Numbered from the stretch's first letter, positions 36,527 through 46,379 are shown. The stretch: DNA of 64,000 bases from Aliidiomarina haloalkalitolerans (GCF_003987315.1 NZ_PIPI01000004.1:149497-213496), one strand, 5' to 3'. Notes: generated by a model not told the origin, from the letters alone. Program-made: numbers and translations.

Positions 36527-37459
36527 CTATTCGGCGGCAATTTCAGCAATCAGTTGCCGGAACCATTTGTGCCCTTCATCGTGCTGCAATAGCGGGCTCC
36601 AAATCATTTGTAAATCGATAGGCGGAATCTCGAAAGGCGGTTTCCGCAAGACCATGTCGAGGTGGTTTTCATACAGCTTGGCTGCCCGTGTTGGCAAGGT
36701 TGCAATTAAACCTTCTAGGGTTAAATGCATCGCCACATGGTAATTCCGAGTAAACACGCGAATTCGCCGCTGCTTACCAATCTTCGCTAAGGCTTCGTCA
36801 ACCCAGCCGAGTTTTTGCACTGCGTCAGGTGTCATACCAATGCCAACCCCAAAACCAGTTTTACTCACCCAACAATGTTGTGCTTGGAGGTAGTTTTTTA
36901 AATTGTAATCGTCGAGGATAGGGTGGTCTTTGTGAATTAGGCAGGTGAAATCATCTTGCCAGAGCATTTTTTGATGAAATGACTGCGGTAAATCATCGAA
37001 GCGGTTAATGGCAATGTCCACTTTACCGTTTTCGACGTCATGAAAGCTGACGTCGCTTGGCGTCATCAAATCAATCGTCACGCTTGGCGCTTGTTCGCGC
37101 AGTGCTTTCAACAGCGGCGACATAAGCGTTGAAGCCGCATAGTCGGAAATCATGATGCGAAACACACGATCACTGGTTTCGGCGGTAAACGTGCGCGTTG
37201 GTTGAATGACTTCTTCAACCGCATAAAGAATTTTTTGTACTTTCGGTTGCATGGCTAGGGCACGCTCGGTGGCGACCATGCCTTCGCTGGTACGGACTAA
37301 AATCGGATCGTTAAGAATTGTTCGCAATCGTTTCAAGCCATTACTCATGGCCGGTTGTGTAATATTCAGCTGTTCTGCGGCGCGGGTGACGTTTTGTTCA
37401 CGCAGTAATGCATCTAAATAAACAAGCAGGTTTAAATCTAGATTGCGAAAGTGGTTCAT
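36527..37459 (-). CDS. LysR family regulator divergent from aceK
   Basis: LysR-type regulator with an N-terminal helix-turn-helix (LDLNLLVYLDALLREQNVTRAAE, ITQPAMSNGLKRLR) in the NodD/LeuO-like style and an effector domain. The ATG at 37459 (MNHFRNLDLNLLVYL) gives 310 residues, the normal length; the frame runs on to 37537 but that adds a hydrophobic, unlikely N-terminus. A TTCAT-AA-ATGAA palindrome overlaps the start codon. The gene diverges from aceK, and a motif in the shared gap recurs upstream of aceB, so glyoxylate-shunt control is a reasonable guess. Confidence 0.9.
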   Translation of the reverse strand: MNHFRNLDLNLLVYLDALLREQNVTRAAEQLNITQPAMSNGLKRLRTILNDPILVRTSEGMVATERALAMQPKVQKILYAVEEVIQPTRTFTAETSDRVFRIMISDYAASTLMSPLLKALREQAPSVTIDLMTPSDVSFHDVENGKVDIAINRFDDLPQSFHQKMLWQDDFTCLIHKDHPILDDYNLKNYLQAQHCWVSKTGFGVGIGMTPDAVQKLGWVDEALAKIGKQRRIRVFTRNYHVAMHLTLEGLIATLPTRAAKLYENHLDMVLRKPPFEIPPIDLQMIWSPLLQHDEGHKWFRQLIAEIAAE

Positions 37460-37482
37460 AAATGAATTGCTCATTCGTTTGT

Positions 37483-37501
37483 ATATAAATAGGATGAATG
37501 G
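37483..37501. promoter_or_regulatory. Motif shared with the aceB upstream region
   Basis: On the minus strand this reads CCATTCATCCTATTTAT. The same 17-mer with one change (A for T) occurs on the plus strand at 42388-42404 before aceB. It lies between the LysR and aceK start codons. Confidence 0.5.
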
Positions 37502-37557
37502 AATTATAAAGCACAACCATAGAACTGCAATCAACATCAGGAAATGAGGGAAAAAGG

Positions 37558-39306
37558 ATGGCCGAATGTCGCCGTATTGCGCGCATTATTTTGCATGGCT
37601 TTCATCGTCATTATCAGCGTTTCAGTGCGATTACTGCCGAAGCAAAATTGCATTTTGCCAAGCGCGAATGGCACGCCATGCAGCGCGCGGCTAGAGAGCG
37701 GATTTCATTTTATGATGAGCGTGTGAAGGAAACGATTGCACTCCTGCGCAAGGATGGTGTTGACGACGAGCCAAACGAAACATTGTGGCAAGACGTTCGC
37801 AGCTTTTATGAGGAATTGTTGCAATTCCACCCGCAAGCAGAGCTCGCCGAAACTTTCTTTAACTCGGTGTTTTGTAAGCTTTTCCACCGTCGCTACTTTC
37901 ACAATCAGTTCATCTTTGTGGAATCAACTTTAGCTCGGCGCATTCCACTCCCCGTTGAAAGTGAATACCGTTCATATTTCCCAGTTGCAGAAGGCGTGCA
38001 GGAAACTCTGCGACGGATGATCAGTGAGTTCGATTTCCATGCACCGTTTGCTGATCTCGAAAGCAGCGTGGCGCAACTAATGCGGGCCTTTCAACGCCAA
38101 GCGAAAGTGCGAGCACTGGCTGCACATCAGCTCCGTGTCGATATTCTAGAGAATCCGTTTTACCGCAATAAAGCCGCCTACGTGGTTGGGCGAATTGTTA
38201 CCGAAGAGCAAAGTTACCCGTTTATTGTGCCAGTGCTCGTGAACAGTGACGGCGAGCTCTATGTGGATGCCTTGATTACCGACGTTAATCAAATGACGAT
38301 TATTTTTAGTTTTTCACGTGCGTATTTTATGGTGGAATGTCGTGCGCCAAGTGCGCTCGTACGCTTTTTGAAAAGCATTATGCCGCGCAAAACCTTGGCG
38401 GAACTCTATTCTTCGATTGGTTTACATAAACAAGGCAAAACCGAATTCTACCGCGAGTTATTGCATCATTTTGCCCACTCTGACGAGCAGCTGGTGGCCG
38501 CGCCGGGTATTCGTGGCTTGGTCATGATGGTATTTACGCTGCCGTCGTTCCCCTATGTATTTAAGGTGATTCGTGATGAGTTTGGTGAGAGCAAACCATT
38601 TGGTCGCGATACCGTTCTGTCACGCTATCAGTTGGTTAAGCGCCATGATCGGGTAGGGCGAATGGCCGACACCATTGAATACTCGAATGTTGCACTGCCG
38701 ATCAATCGTATTTCCGACGATTTGCTCGCTGAGCTTAAACGCTCGGTGGCTGGTTCACTTGAGTTTGAAGGTGACTTATTAATTATCCGTCATTTATACA
38801 TTGAGAAGCGGATGATCCCGCTCAACATGTATTTAGAATACGCCAGCATCGAGGAAACCGAAGCGATTGTGGCTGATTACGGTAAAGCGATTAAAGAAAT
38901 GATTGCGGCAAATATCTTCCCCGGCGATATGCTATTGAAGAACTTCGGTGTCACGCGGACTCGGCGGGTCGTCTTCTATGACTATGATGAAGTACAGTAT
39001 TTGCATGAAATGAATTTCCGTTCGTTGCCGAAAGCGACCAATTATCATGACAGTCTCATGGACGGTAACTCGGTGTCGGTAGCGCCAAATGACGTTTTTC
39101 CTGAACAACTGCCGACTTATGTGTTCCCACAAAAACGGCTGCGCGACTTGTTTATGAGTCTGCATCCCGAGCTTGCCGACCCTGAGTTCTGGCGAACTCA
39201 GCAAGCGCGCGTAGCTTCTGGAGTTTTGCCGGATATTTTTCCATACCCGCAAGACATTCGTTTTTTGCATGTAAAATATGACGAAAAAAGCCCGCTGCCA
39301 GACTAA
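37558..39306 (+). CDS. aceK: Isocitrate dehydrogenase kinase/phosphatase AceK
   Basis: Bifunctional enzyme that phosphorylates isocitrate dehydrogenase to send carbon into the glyoxylate shunt and reverses this. The 582 residues match E. coli AceK. An N-terminal regulatory domain is followed by the kinase-like part, with family segments PFIVPVLVNSDGELYVDALI, SFPYVFKVIRDEFGESK (the ATP-site Lys lies in FKVI) and PGDMLLKNFGVTRTRRVVFYDYDEV (catalytic Asp/Asn region). GAGGGA precedes the ATG by 9 nt. Unlike E. coli it is not in the aceBA operon; it converges on aceA and its 3' end contains aceA's terminator. Confidence 0.96.
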   Translation: MAECRRIARIILHGFHRHYQRFSAITAEAKLHFAKREWHAMQRAARERISFYDERVKETIALLRKDGVDDEPNETLWQDVRSFYEELLQFHPQAELAETFFNSVFCKLFHRRYFHNQFIFVESTLARRIPLPVESEYRSYFPVAEGVQETLRRMISEFDFHAPFADLESSVAQLMRAFQRQAKVRALAAHQLRVDILENPFYRNKAAYVVGRIVTEEQSYPFIVPVLVNSDGELYVDALITDVNQMTIIFSFSRAYFMVECRAPSALVRFLKSIMPRKTLAELYSSIGLHKQGKTEFYRELLHHFAHSDEQLVAAPGIRGLVMMVFTLPSFPYVFKVIRDEFGESKPFGRDTVLSRYQLVKRHDRVGRMADTIEYSNVALPINRISDDLLAELKRSVAGSLEFEGDLLIIRHLYIEKRMIPLNMYLEYASIEETEAIVADYGKAIKEMIAANIFPGDMLLKNFGVTRTRRVVFYDYDEVQYLHEMNFRSLPKATNYHDSLMDGNSVSVAPNDVFPEQLPTYVFPQKRLRDLFMSLHPELADPEFWRTQQARVASGVLPDIFPYPQDIRFLHVKYDEKSPLPD

Positions 39307-39319
39307 ACCAGCAGCGAGC
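39284..39319 (-). terminator. Terminator of aceBA inside the aceK 3' end
   Basis: On the minus strand GCTCGCTGC pairs with GCAGCGGGC (9 bp, one G-U) across a 12-nt loop, followed by six T. It overlaps the last codons and stop of the converging aceK. Confidence 0.75.
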
Positions 39320-39359
39320 AAATGAGGAAGCAAATGACTTCGCTATCGAGGCGCCAAGG

Positions 39360-40700
39360 CTAGGCGGCAGGCGACTTGTTAAACTGTTCTTCTTCCGTTG
39401 AACCGCGCAACGCCGTTACCGATGACTGTCCACCTTGAATGACATTGGTGACATCGTCAAAGTAACCGGTTCCCACTTCTTGCTGGTGGGCAACGAAGGT
39501 ATAACCACGGTCAGCAGCAGTGAACTCTTCTTCCTGCAATTTGACATAGGCTGACATGTCATTGCGCGCATAGTCATAGGCGAGGTTGAACATGTGGTAC
39601 CACATGTTATGCACACCGGCTAAGGTGATGAACTGGAACTTGTAACCCATTGCCGCGAGCTCACGCTGGAACTTGGCGATTGTGGCGTCGTCGAGATTGC
39701 GCTTCCAGTTGAATGACGGCGAGCAATTGTAGGCAAGTAATTTACCTGGGTATTTGGCATGAATGGCTTCTGCAAACTTACGTGCTTCTTCAAGGTCAGG
39801 TTTAGCAGTTTCACACCAAACTAAATCCGCATATGGCGCATAGGCAAGACCGCGCGAAATCGCCTGATCAATCCCCGCATGCACCTTATAAAAACCTTCT
39901 GCAGTGCGTTCTCCGGTTAAGAATGGTGCATCGTTCGGGTCAACATCGTTGGTTAGCAAGTCAGCTGCGTTGGCGTCAGTCCGAGCAACAATTAACGTGT
40001 CGGTGCCGGCAACGTCGGCGGCAAGGCGTGCTGCAATTAACTTCTGCACCGCTTCTTGGGTTGGCACAAGAACTTTACCGCCCATGTGACCACATTTTTT
40101 CACCGAGGCGAGCTGATCTTCAAAGTGCACGCCAGCCGCACCGGCTTTGATCATGCCTAACATCAGTTCATAGGCATTCAAAACACCACCAAAACCAGCT
40201 TCAGCATCAGCGACGATAGGGGCGAAGTAGTCGATGTAACCTTCGTCATCTGGACCAATGCCTTTCGACCATTGAATTTGGTCAGCGCGAGCAAACGAGT
40301 TGTTAATCCGCTCAATGACTTTTGGTACTGAGTCAACCGGATAAAGCGACTGGTCAGGGTACATGCTAGCAGCAGAGTTATTGTCCGCAGCAACTTGCCA
40401 GCCAGACAGGTAAATGGCTTGCAAACCGGCTTTAACTTGTTGCACGGCTTGGCCACCGGTTAATGCACCGAGCGCATTGACATAGTTTTTGCCGAACTTC
40501 TCTTGTGCAGCGCCATTCACTAAGCGCCAGAGCTTTTCAGCACCTTTTTCTGCATGCGTGTAGGTTACTTGACGTGAGCCGCGCAGGCGGACTACGTCTT
40601 CGGCACTATAGGTGCGCTCGATGCCTTCCCAGCGCGGGCTGTTAGCCCATTTGTCTTGCAGTTCTTGTACAGCTTTTTGAAAATGAGTTGGAGCAGTCAT
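39360..40700 (-). CDS. aceA: Isocitrate lyase
   Basis: Splits isocitrate into succinate and glyoxylate, first step of the glyoxylate shunt. The catalytic motif KKCGHMGGK lies at 201-209 (Cys203), and the C-terminal NCSPSFNW and [14 protein letters not shown] stretches are typical. The 446 residues are near the E. coli length (434). AAGGA precedes the ATG by 8 nt. It follows aceB by 35 nt on the same strand and is the last gene of aceBA. Confidence 0.97.
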   Translation of the reverse strand: MTAPTHFQKAVQELQDKWANSPRWEGIERTYSAEDVVRLRGSRQVTYTHAEKGAEKLWRLVNGAAQEKFGKNYVNALGALTGGQAVQQVKAGLQAIYLSGWQVAADNNSAASMYPDQSLYPVDSVPKVIERINNSFARADQIQWSKGIGPDDEGYIDYFAPIVADAEAGFGGVLNAYELMLGMIKAGAAGVHFEDQLASVKKCGHMGGKVLVPTQEAVQKLIAARLAADVAGTDTLIVARTDANAADLLTNDVDPNDAPFLTGERTAEGFYKVHAGIDQAISRGLAYAPYADLVWCETAKPDLEEARKFAEAIHAKYPGKLLAYNCSPSFNWKRNLDDATIAKFQRELAAMGYKFQFITLAGVHNMWYHMFNLAYDYARNDMSAYVKLQEEEFTAADRGYTFVAHQQEVGTGYFDDVTNVIQGGQSSVTALRGSTEEEQFNKSPAA

Positions 40701-40735
40701 GATTTGATTCCTTGTGGTGTTAGCGATTTTATGAA

Positions 40736-42328
40736 TTAGAGATAGTCATATCCCGGCAGCGTCAGGAACTCAGTGAGTTGGTCTGCCGTGGCTATTTCTT
40801 CAAGCAGCGTTTGCGCGGTTTCAAAGCGTTCGTTGAGCCAACGCTGGTTACCAACCTCGGCTTTTACAATCTGTGCTTCTTCGGTCAGCATGCTGCGAAA
40901 CAGCTCTTTCGAAATCACACGGCCGTCGCTCAAGGTCTTGCCGTGTTGAATCCATTGCCAAATCGAGGTGCGGCTAATTTCTGCAGTGGCGGCGTCTTCC
41001 ATCAAACCGTAAATTGGCACACAGCCTTTCCCAGAAAGCCAAGCAGCAATGTATTGCAATGCCACGCGAATATTCGTGCGCATTCCGGCTTCAGTGCGTT
41101 CACCGGCACTCGGCTCGAGTAAATCTGCCGCAGTGATCTCGGCATCGGTGTCGCGGGTTACGTGAAGTTGATTGGGATAATCACCAATGTGTTTGGCAAT
41201 GACTTCACGAACGGTTGGGGCAAGACCAGGGTGGGCTATCCAAGTGCCGTCATGACCATTACTAAATTCGAGTTCTTTGTCGGCACGAACCTTGGTGAGA
41301 ATCTGTTCGTTTTCGTCTGGGTTCTTGCTGGGAATAAAGGCTGCCATACCGCCCATGGCAAGGGCACCGCGCTGGTGACAGGTTTTGATTAATAACCGTG
41401 AGTAGGCGCTCAAGAACGGTTGGTTCATGGTCACCACTTGACGGTCTGGCAAGACTCGGTCGGCATGAGCGCGCAGAGTTTTGATATAGCTGAAGATGTA
41501 ATCCCAACGGCCGCAGTTGAGGCCGACAATATGATGTCGCAGGCTGTGCAGAATCTCGTGCATTTGAAACACTGCTGGTAAAGTTTCAATCAGAACGGTG
41601 CAGCGAATAGTGCCGCGAGCTTGTTGCGTGGCATCCTCGAGTTCAGAGAAAATATCCTGCCACCATTGAGCTTCACTGTGGTGTTGCAGTTTCGGGACAT
41701 AGAAGTAGACGCCACTGCCATTGGCAATGCGAGTTTGATAGTTGTGCAAGTAATACAAGACTGCATCAACGAGGCCGCCAGGTACCGGCTTACCGTCGAC
41801 AAGCAGGTGCTTTTCAGGTAGGTGCAAACCACGTACTCGCGCAATTAAGAGTGCTGGGTTGGATTTCAGCTGATAGTGTTTGCCATTCGCAGGGTCGGTG
41901 TATTCAATGGTGCCTACGTTGGCGTCACGCAGGTTAATTTGCCCCTGCATTAGACCGTCCCAAGTCGGTGACTGGGCGTCTTCGAAATCCGCCATGAACA
42001 CGTCAACATCCGCATTGAGCGCATTGATGATCATTTTCCGGTCGACTGGACCTGTGATTTCCAGATGACGTTTCTGTAAGTCCGTTGGAATTGCTGCCAC
42101 TTTCCAGTTACTTGCCCTTACTTCAGCCGTCGCAGGGTCAAAGTCAGGTAACTGACCACTATCGTATTGCGTTTGAGCGTGCTCACGAGCTTGGAGTAGT
42201 TGCTCCAGACGTGGGCGGTACTGTCTCGTGAGTTGCACCAAAAGCGTTTTCGCTTGGTCAGTAAAAAGCTCAGAGAACTCTGGACTTAGGGTTTTGGTAA
42301 ACTGTAAATCGTGGGCTGTGCTGCTCAT
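40736..42328 (-). CDS. aceB: Malate synthase A
   Basis: Condenses glyoxylate with acetyl-CoA to malate, second step of the glyoxylate shunt. The 530 residues match the A isoform. Characteristic segments are [22 protein letters not shown] (metal and glyoxylate binding), [38 protein letters not shown] and [15 protein letters not shown]. First gene of the aceBA operon; an ATTCAT-N7-ATGAAT inverted repeat lies about 62 nt upstream of its start. Confidence 0.97.
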   Translation of the reverse strand: MSSTAHDLQFTKTLSPEFSELFTDQAKTLLVQLTRQYRPRLEQLLQAREHAQTQYDSGQLPDFDPATAEVRASNWKVAAIPTDLQKRHLEITGPVDRKMIINALNADVDVFMADFEDAQSPTWDGLMQGQINLRDANVGTIEYTDPANGKHYQLKSNPALLIARVRGLHLPEKHLLVDGKPVPGGLVDAVLYYLHNYQTRIANGSGVYFYVPKLQHHSEAQWWQDIFSELEDATQQARGTIRCTVLIETLPAVFQMHEILHSLRHHIVGLNCGRWDYIFSYIKTLRAHADRVLPDRQVVTMNQPFLSAYSRLLIKTCHQRGALAMGGMAAFIPSKNPDENEQILTKVRADKELEFSNGHDGTWIAHPGLAPTVREVIAKHIGDYPNQLHVTRDTDAEITAADLLEPSAGERTEAGMRTNIRVALQYIAAWLSGKGCVPIYGLMEDAATAEISRTSIWQWIQHGKTLSDGRVISKELFRSMLTEEAQIVKAEVGNQRWLNERFETAQTLLEEIATADQLTEFLTLPGYDYL

Positions 42329-42387
42329 AGTATGACCTGAGTTGTTAGGTGTTTGTTAAATCTGAACTCAGTATGTGCCCACTACAA

Positions 42388-42408
42388 CCATTCATCCAAT
42401 TTATGAAT
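42388..42408. promoter_or_regulatory. Inverted repeat upstream of aceB
   Basis: ATTCAT (42390-42395), 7 nt, ATGAAT (42403-42408): a perfect 6-bp inverted repeat. The left arm and centre are shared with the LysR/aceK gap. Candidate operator of the aceBA operon. Confidence 0.55.
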
Positions 42409-42491
42409 TTGATTGCAGTCATTCACGAGACTTATAAATATAGAGCATAAGCATGGTGAATTATTGTCTGTTTTATCGGCGAATTATGGGC

Positions 42492-42528
42492 AAAAAAAAA
42501 GCCCCAAGTGTTGACACACTTAGGGCTT
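42492..42528 (-). terminator. Rho-independent terminator of nhaD
   Basis: Stem GCCC(T)AAGTGT with ACACTTGGGGC around TGTCA on the minus strand, followed by a run of nine T; about 20 nt after the nhaD stop. Confidence 0.88.
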
Positions 42529-42548
42529 AAGCGTTTGCTTTGGGTGGT

Positions 42549-43997
42549 TTAGACGTGACCAAACACTTCGAACGATGCGCTATTTAGCCACAAGTGCACC
42601 AGAATACTGGCGACATAACCAAGGAAAATCACCGGCGCCCACTTCAGATGAGACATGAAGGTATAGTAACCGCGAGCTTGCCCCATTAAAGCGACCCCAG
42701 CAGCTGAACCAACTGACAGTAAACTACCACCCGTGCCAGCGGTTAAGGTGATCAGGAGCCAATGGCCATGGGACATTTCTGGTTGCATGGTCAACACCGC
42801 AAACATCACCGGAATGTTATCGATCACCGCAGAAGCCATACCGAGCACAATGTTGGCATAGGTTGGGTTCCATTGGTTAAAGAGGAAATCAGACATGAGT
42901 GCCAAATAGCCAAGGAAACCAAGGCCACCGACGCACATAACGACACCATAGAAGAACAGGAGAGTGTCCCACTCGGCGCGGGCAACTCGGCTGAAAACAT
43001 CGAATGGCACCACACTACCGAGGCGTTTCAGACGTTCTTGATCGCCAGCCCGCTCGGCCATCGCTCGTTTGCGTGCCAGCGAGCCGGGTAAGGTCATCCG
43101 TAAGAAATAACCAAAGAACTGCAAGTAACCGAGGCCCATCATCATGCCCAAGACAGGAGGCAAGTGGAGTAGGGTGTGGCAAGCGACTGCGGTCGCAATA
43201 GTCAGCAAAAACAACGTCATAATACGGAACGCACCGCGCTTGAGTTCGACGTCTTCGTTCTGTGCGCTTGGCTTCCGGTTTTCGATAAAGAAGCTCATGA
43301 TAATTGTCGGCACGAGGAAGTTGACAGCCGACGGAACGAGCAATACCAAGAACTCTTGCGCTGAAACCATACCAGCCTGCCAGACCATCAGCGTGGTGAT
43401 ATCACCGAATGGGCTAAAAGCGCCCCCCGCGTTGGCGGCAACGACAATGTTGACACAGCAAATGGCAATAAAGCGTTTGTCACCTTCCGCCACTTTCATG
43501 ACCACGGCGCACATCAGTAATGCGGTGGTTAAGTTGTCGGCGATAGGGGAAATTAAGAAGGAGAGAACCCCGGTAATCCAGAATAGGCTGCGATAGCTAA
43601 ACCCTTTGCGGATCATCCAAGCGCGCAGTGCATCAAACAAACGACGCTCTTCAAGTGCGTTGATATAGGTCATGGCCACTAACAAGAAGAGCATAAGCTC
43701 GGCAAATTCGAGCAGGGTATGCCTAAATGCCGTTTCGGCAGCGTCTTGCATGCCTTGCTGGGTATATACAGCGCCAATAAGTATCCAGATAATACCGGCG
43801 GCAACGAGCACCGGTTTCGACTTGCGCATGTGGAGCTTTTCTTCGCCCATGACCAACATGTAGGCGACGATGAAAATTCCGAGTGCAATGTAGCCGATAC
43901 CTGAACGAGTGAGATCTATTTCTGGCGCAGCAGCGAGCGCCATCGGGCTAAACAAGAGTCCGATAGTGAGGGTAAGCAATCCTATTGCGAGTTTCAT
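42549..43997 (-). CDS. nhaD: Sodium/proton antiporter NhaD
   Basis: Inner-membrane Na+(Li+)/H+ antiporter of the NhaD type (ion transporter superfamily) found in halophilic and marine bacteria. The 482-residue protein begins with a probable cleavable or first helix (MKLAIGLLTLTIGLLFSPMALA) and has about 12-13 helices; FLISPIADNLTTALLMCAVV and NAGGAFSPFGDITTLMVWQAG carry the polar transport motifs, and AVIDNIPVMFAVLTM the second repeat. The frame runs open to 44108 but that reads through a structured leader; the ATG at 43997 fits the family start. Confidence 0.95.
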   Translation of the reverse strand: MKLAIGLLTLTIGLLFSPMALAAAPEIDLTRSGIGYIALGIFIVAYMLVMGEEKLHMRKSKPVLVAAGIIWILIGAVYTQQGMQDAAETAFRHTLLEFAELMLFLLVAMTYINALEERRLFDALRAWMIRKGFSYRSLFWITGVLSFLISPIADNLTTALLMCAVVMKVAEGDKRFIAICCVNIVVAANAGGAFSPFGDITTLMVWQAGMVSAQEFLVLLVPSAVNFLVPTIIMSFFIENRKPSAQNEDVELKRGAFRIMTLFLLTIATAVACHTLLHLPPVLGMMMGLGYLQFFGYFLRMTLPGSLARKRAMAERAGDQERLKRLGSVVPFDVFSRVARAEWDTLLFFYGVVMCVGGLGFLGYLALMSDFLFNQWNPTYANIVLGMASAVIDNIPVMFAVLTMQPEMSHGHWLLITLTAGTGGSLLSVGSAAGVALMGQARGYYTFMSHLKWAPVIFLGYVASILVHLWLNSASFEVFGHV

Positions 43998-44017
43998 TTG
44001 TTTTAACCTAGCGTGTT

Positions 44018-44097
44018 CCAGTGCGGAGCAATCGCACTGGCGGTGCGAACAGAAGAGGCCTGCCTTCTCGGCATAGGTAGGGGCCGAAAGGCGGCGC
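44018..44097 (-). promoter_or_regulatory. Structured leader of nhaD, possible riboswitch
   Basis: The minus-strand leader holds consecutive hairpins: GCCG-CCTTT-CGGC, TGCC-GAGAA-GGCA and, next to the gene, CCAGTGCG-7 nt-CGCACTGG (8 bp, 44018-44040). GGCC tracts flanking the second hairpin could pair with each other. The nhaA-I and related leader RNAs precede Na+/Li+ antiporter genes in proteobacteria; I cannot confirm membership from the sequence alone. Confidence 0.5.
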
Positions 44098-44199
44098 AAG
44101 ATTACCACAAATAAAAAATAATGCGAGTACTTACTTTGAGAAATTACCGGTGATTTAGGGGTATATTCGACTAAGGTCTAGAAACCAATTTTCGGACAT

Positions 44200-44232
44200 A
44201 AAAAAACCCGTTCGCACTGAACGGGTTTTTTT
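44200..44232 (-). terminator. Terminator downstream of tRNA-Phe
   Basis: Stem of AAAAAACCCGTT and AACGGGTTTTTT around a 7-nt loop, with T-runs on both strands, so it can work in both directions. It lies just after the tRNA on the minus strand and upstream of nhaD. Confidence 0.88.
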
Positions 44233-44237
44233 AATAA

Positions 44238-44313
44238 TGGTGCCCAGAGGCGGAATCGAACCACCGACACGGGGATTTTCAATCCCCTGCTCTACCGACT
44301 GAGCTATCTGGGC
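44238..44313 (-). tRNA. tRNA-Phe(GAA)
   Basis: 76-nt tRNA on the minus strand with encoded CCA. Acceptor GCCCAGA pairs with TCTGGGC, D-arm AGCTCAGTCGGTAGAGC, anticodon stem GGGGA/TCCCC with loop TTGAAAA (anticodon GAA), and T-arm GGTTCGATTCC. A strong promoter stands upstream and a terminator downstream, so it is a single-gene unit. Confidence 0.97.
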
Positions 44314-44346
44314 AAATACGGTTAACGCACTTGCGTTGTGGGTGCA

Positions 44347-44375
44347 ATTAAACGTTTTCTTCGGTTTGAAGTCAA
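44347..44375 (-). promoter_or_regulatory. Promoter of tRNA-Phe
   Basis: On the minus strand TTGACT (rc of 44370-44375), 17 nt, TTTAAT (rc of 44347-44352); start of transcription would be about 25 nt before the tRNA. Confidence 0.75.
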
Positions 44376-44450
44376 CCGCTTTTTAACGCTTTCAGGTTTA
44401 ATTGCTCAGGAAATGCCCATTTTGACCATTTTCCTGAGCAAGGTCCGCTG

Positions 44451-46379
44451 TTACGCCTTTTTGTCGTAGCGCAAATAGGTGCTACCAGCTAGGCAACGCT
44501 CGTAAAAGTCTGTCCAACGGACACCCTCACGCGGCGCTAAATTGCCTTTGCGGATTTGCTTGTCGATTGCTTTCTTCACCATTTTCGCCATGTAGTCCGT
44601 GTTGTACTGCATGGTTTCGAGGACTTTCTCGGCAGAGTGGCCGGGCACGATCTCTTCAATGTAGAACGCACCTGGTTCGTCGTCGTGACTAAAAATATGA
44701 ACTTCCGTCAAGCGCCCAAATAAGTTGTGCATGTCACCCATGACGTCTTGATAAGCGCCGGTGAGGAACATACCGATCGGGTAGCTTTCGCCGCGCTGCA
44801 ATCGGTGCATAGGGATATTGTCGCTAATCGAGTTGTTCTCGATATATTTGCCAATCTTACCGTCACTGTCACAGGTAATATCCGCAATCGACACTCGCAC
44901 TTCTGGTTTTTCATGTAAACGCGTCAACGGCACAATCGGTAGTAACTGACCGATAGCCCAAGTGTCCGCTGCTGATTGGAAGATCGACATGTTCGCCAGG
45001 TACTGACTTGCCAAGGTGTCTTCAAGTTCTTCGAGTTCTTGAATCTGACGAGTTTCTTCGTCGAGCTTCTGGTGAATCTCGGTCAATACCAACCAATACA
45101 TGGTGTCGATTTTCGCCATTTCACGAATGCTTAAAATACCCAGCTTAAATGCTTCATAAGCACTCTGCTTGTAGGCAGCCGCATCGTTAAAACGTTCTTG
45201 CGGGTGCAAGTCATTGGCTCCGACCAGCTCGCGCATGTTACTAACCAGTACGTGCTCACCTTCTTCCACTGTGATGTCAAAGTCGGTTGCACCAGGATTA
45301 ATTTCACCAACCACATTGGTGACAACTAAGCTGTGGTGAGCGGTAATTGCACGGCCACTTTCACTGACGAGATTTGGATGCGCGACTTTCTCGAGATCAC
45401 AGATTTGCTTCACACCGTAAACAACGTCAGCTACGTATTCGTCGGTCGAGTAGTTTCGTGACGAGTCTGTTGTGGTACTGCTACCGTCATAATCGATGCC
45501 AAGCCCGCCACCAATATCAAGATATTCGAGTGGCATGCCCATCTGTACCATTTTGGCGTACAAACGCGCGCCTTCGGTAATGGCTTCTTTCACTTTACGG
45601 ATATCGGAAATTTGACTGCCGATATGGAAGTGCAACAGTTTGGCGCAGTGCAGCATGTCGTGTTGCTTGAGGTATTCCATCGCATTCACGATTTCAGCAA
45701 TACTCAGGCCGAACTTGGCGCGGTCACCACTGGAGCTTGACCATTTGCCGGTGCTACGCACCATCATTTTTGAGCGCAAGCCAATCATGGGGTCGACTTT
45801 GTACTTCTTCGACAAGCGCACGAGCATTTCTAATTCGGAGAACTTCTCGACAACGACGATCATTTTGCGGCCGAGGTGGCGGCCTAACAACGCCATGGTC
45901 AGGTAGTCTTCGTCTTTGTAACCATTCAAAATGGTTAGTGCATCTGGGTTTTCGTTATACGCCATAACCGCCATGAGCTCTGGTTTTGAACCAGCCTCTA
46001 AGCCGTAGTTATAGGGTTCGCCTGCGTCCATGATCTCTTCGACCACTTCGCGCATCTGGTTAACTTTGATTGGATAAACGCCAACATATTCACCTTCGTA
46101 ACCCGCGGTTTCGATGGTGTCACGGAAGGTTTCGTTAAGAATTTCGACCTGTGAACGGAGAATATCGTGAAAACGGATAACCGCTGGAAACTGAATGCCT
46201 TCAGCTTCCATTTCCGCCAAGACTTCGGCCATGTCGATATAAACGTCTGGTTTACGATGGTTCGGCGAAATTTGGATATTGCCATGCTCGCCAATGCTAA
46301 AATAGCCAGCGCCCCAACGTTTTACGCCATAAAGATCTTCGGCGTCATCGATAGTCCAGTTCTGTGTTTCTTGGCTCAT
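44451..46379 (-). CDS. speA: Biosynthetic arginine decarboxylase SpeA
   Basis: PLP enzyme of the alanine-racemase-fold decarboxylase family converting arginine to agmatine for putrescine synthesis. Lys105 in GVYPIKVNQ is the PLP site, LLHFHIGSQI and YLDIGGGLGIDYDG follow, and the late Cys-containing region near YERCLAGSTYL closes the barrel. The 642 residues are a little shorter than E. coli SpeA (658). Its ATG overlaps the speB TGA (ATGA), so agmatinase and arginine decarboxylase are made from one message. Confidence 0.96.
   Translation of the reverse strand: MSQETQNWTIDDAEDLYGVKRWGAGYFSIGEHGNIQISPNHRKPDVYIDMAEVLAEMEAEGIQFPAVIRFHDILRSQVEILNETFRDTIETAGYEGEYVGVYPIKVNQMREVVEEIMDAGEPYNYGLEAGSKPELMAVMAYNENPDALTILNGYKDEDYLTMALLGRHLGRKMIVVVEKFSELEMLVRLSKKYKVDPMIGLRSKMMVRSTGKWSSSSGDRAKFGLSIAEIVNAMEYLKQHDMLHCAKLLHFHIGSQISDIRKVKEAITEGARLYAKMVQMGMPLEYLDIGGGLGIDYDGSSTTTDSSRNYSTDEYVADVVYGVKQICDLEKVAHPNLVSESGRAITAHHSLVVTNVVGEINPGATDFDITVEEGEHVLVSNMRELVGANDLHPQERFNDAAAYKQSAYEAFKLGILSIREMAKIDTMYWLVLTEIHQKLDEETRQIQELEELEDTLASQYLANMSIFQSAADTWAIGQLLPIVPLTRLHEKPEVRVSIADITCDSDGKIGKYIENNSISDNIPMHRLQRGESYPIGMFLTGAYQDVMGDMHNLFGRLTEVHIFSHDDEPGAFYIEEIVPGHSAEKVLETMQYNTDYMAKMVKKAIDKQIRKGNLAPREGVRWTDFYERCLAGSTYLRYDKKA

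Noticed and set aside
43998..44108. Longer N-terminus for NhaD
   Set aside because: It translates the structured leader (Cys- and Arg-rich) before a normal family start at 43997.
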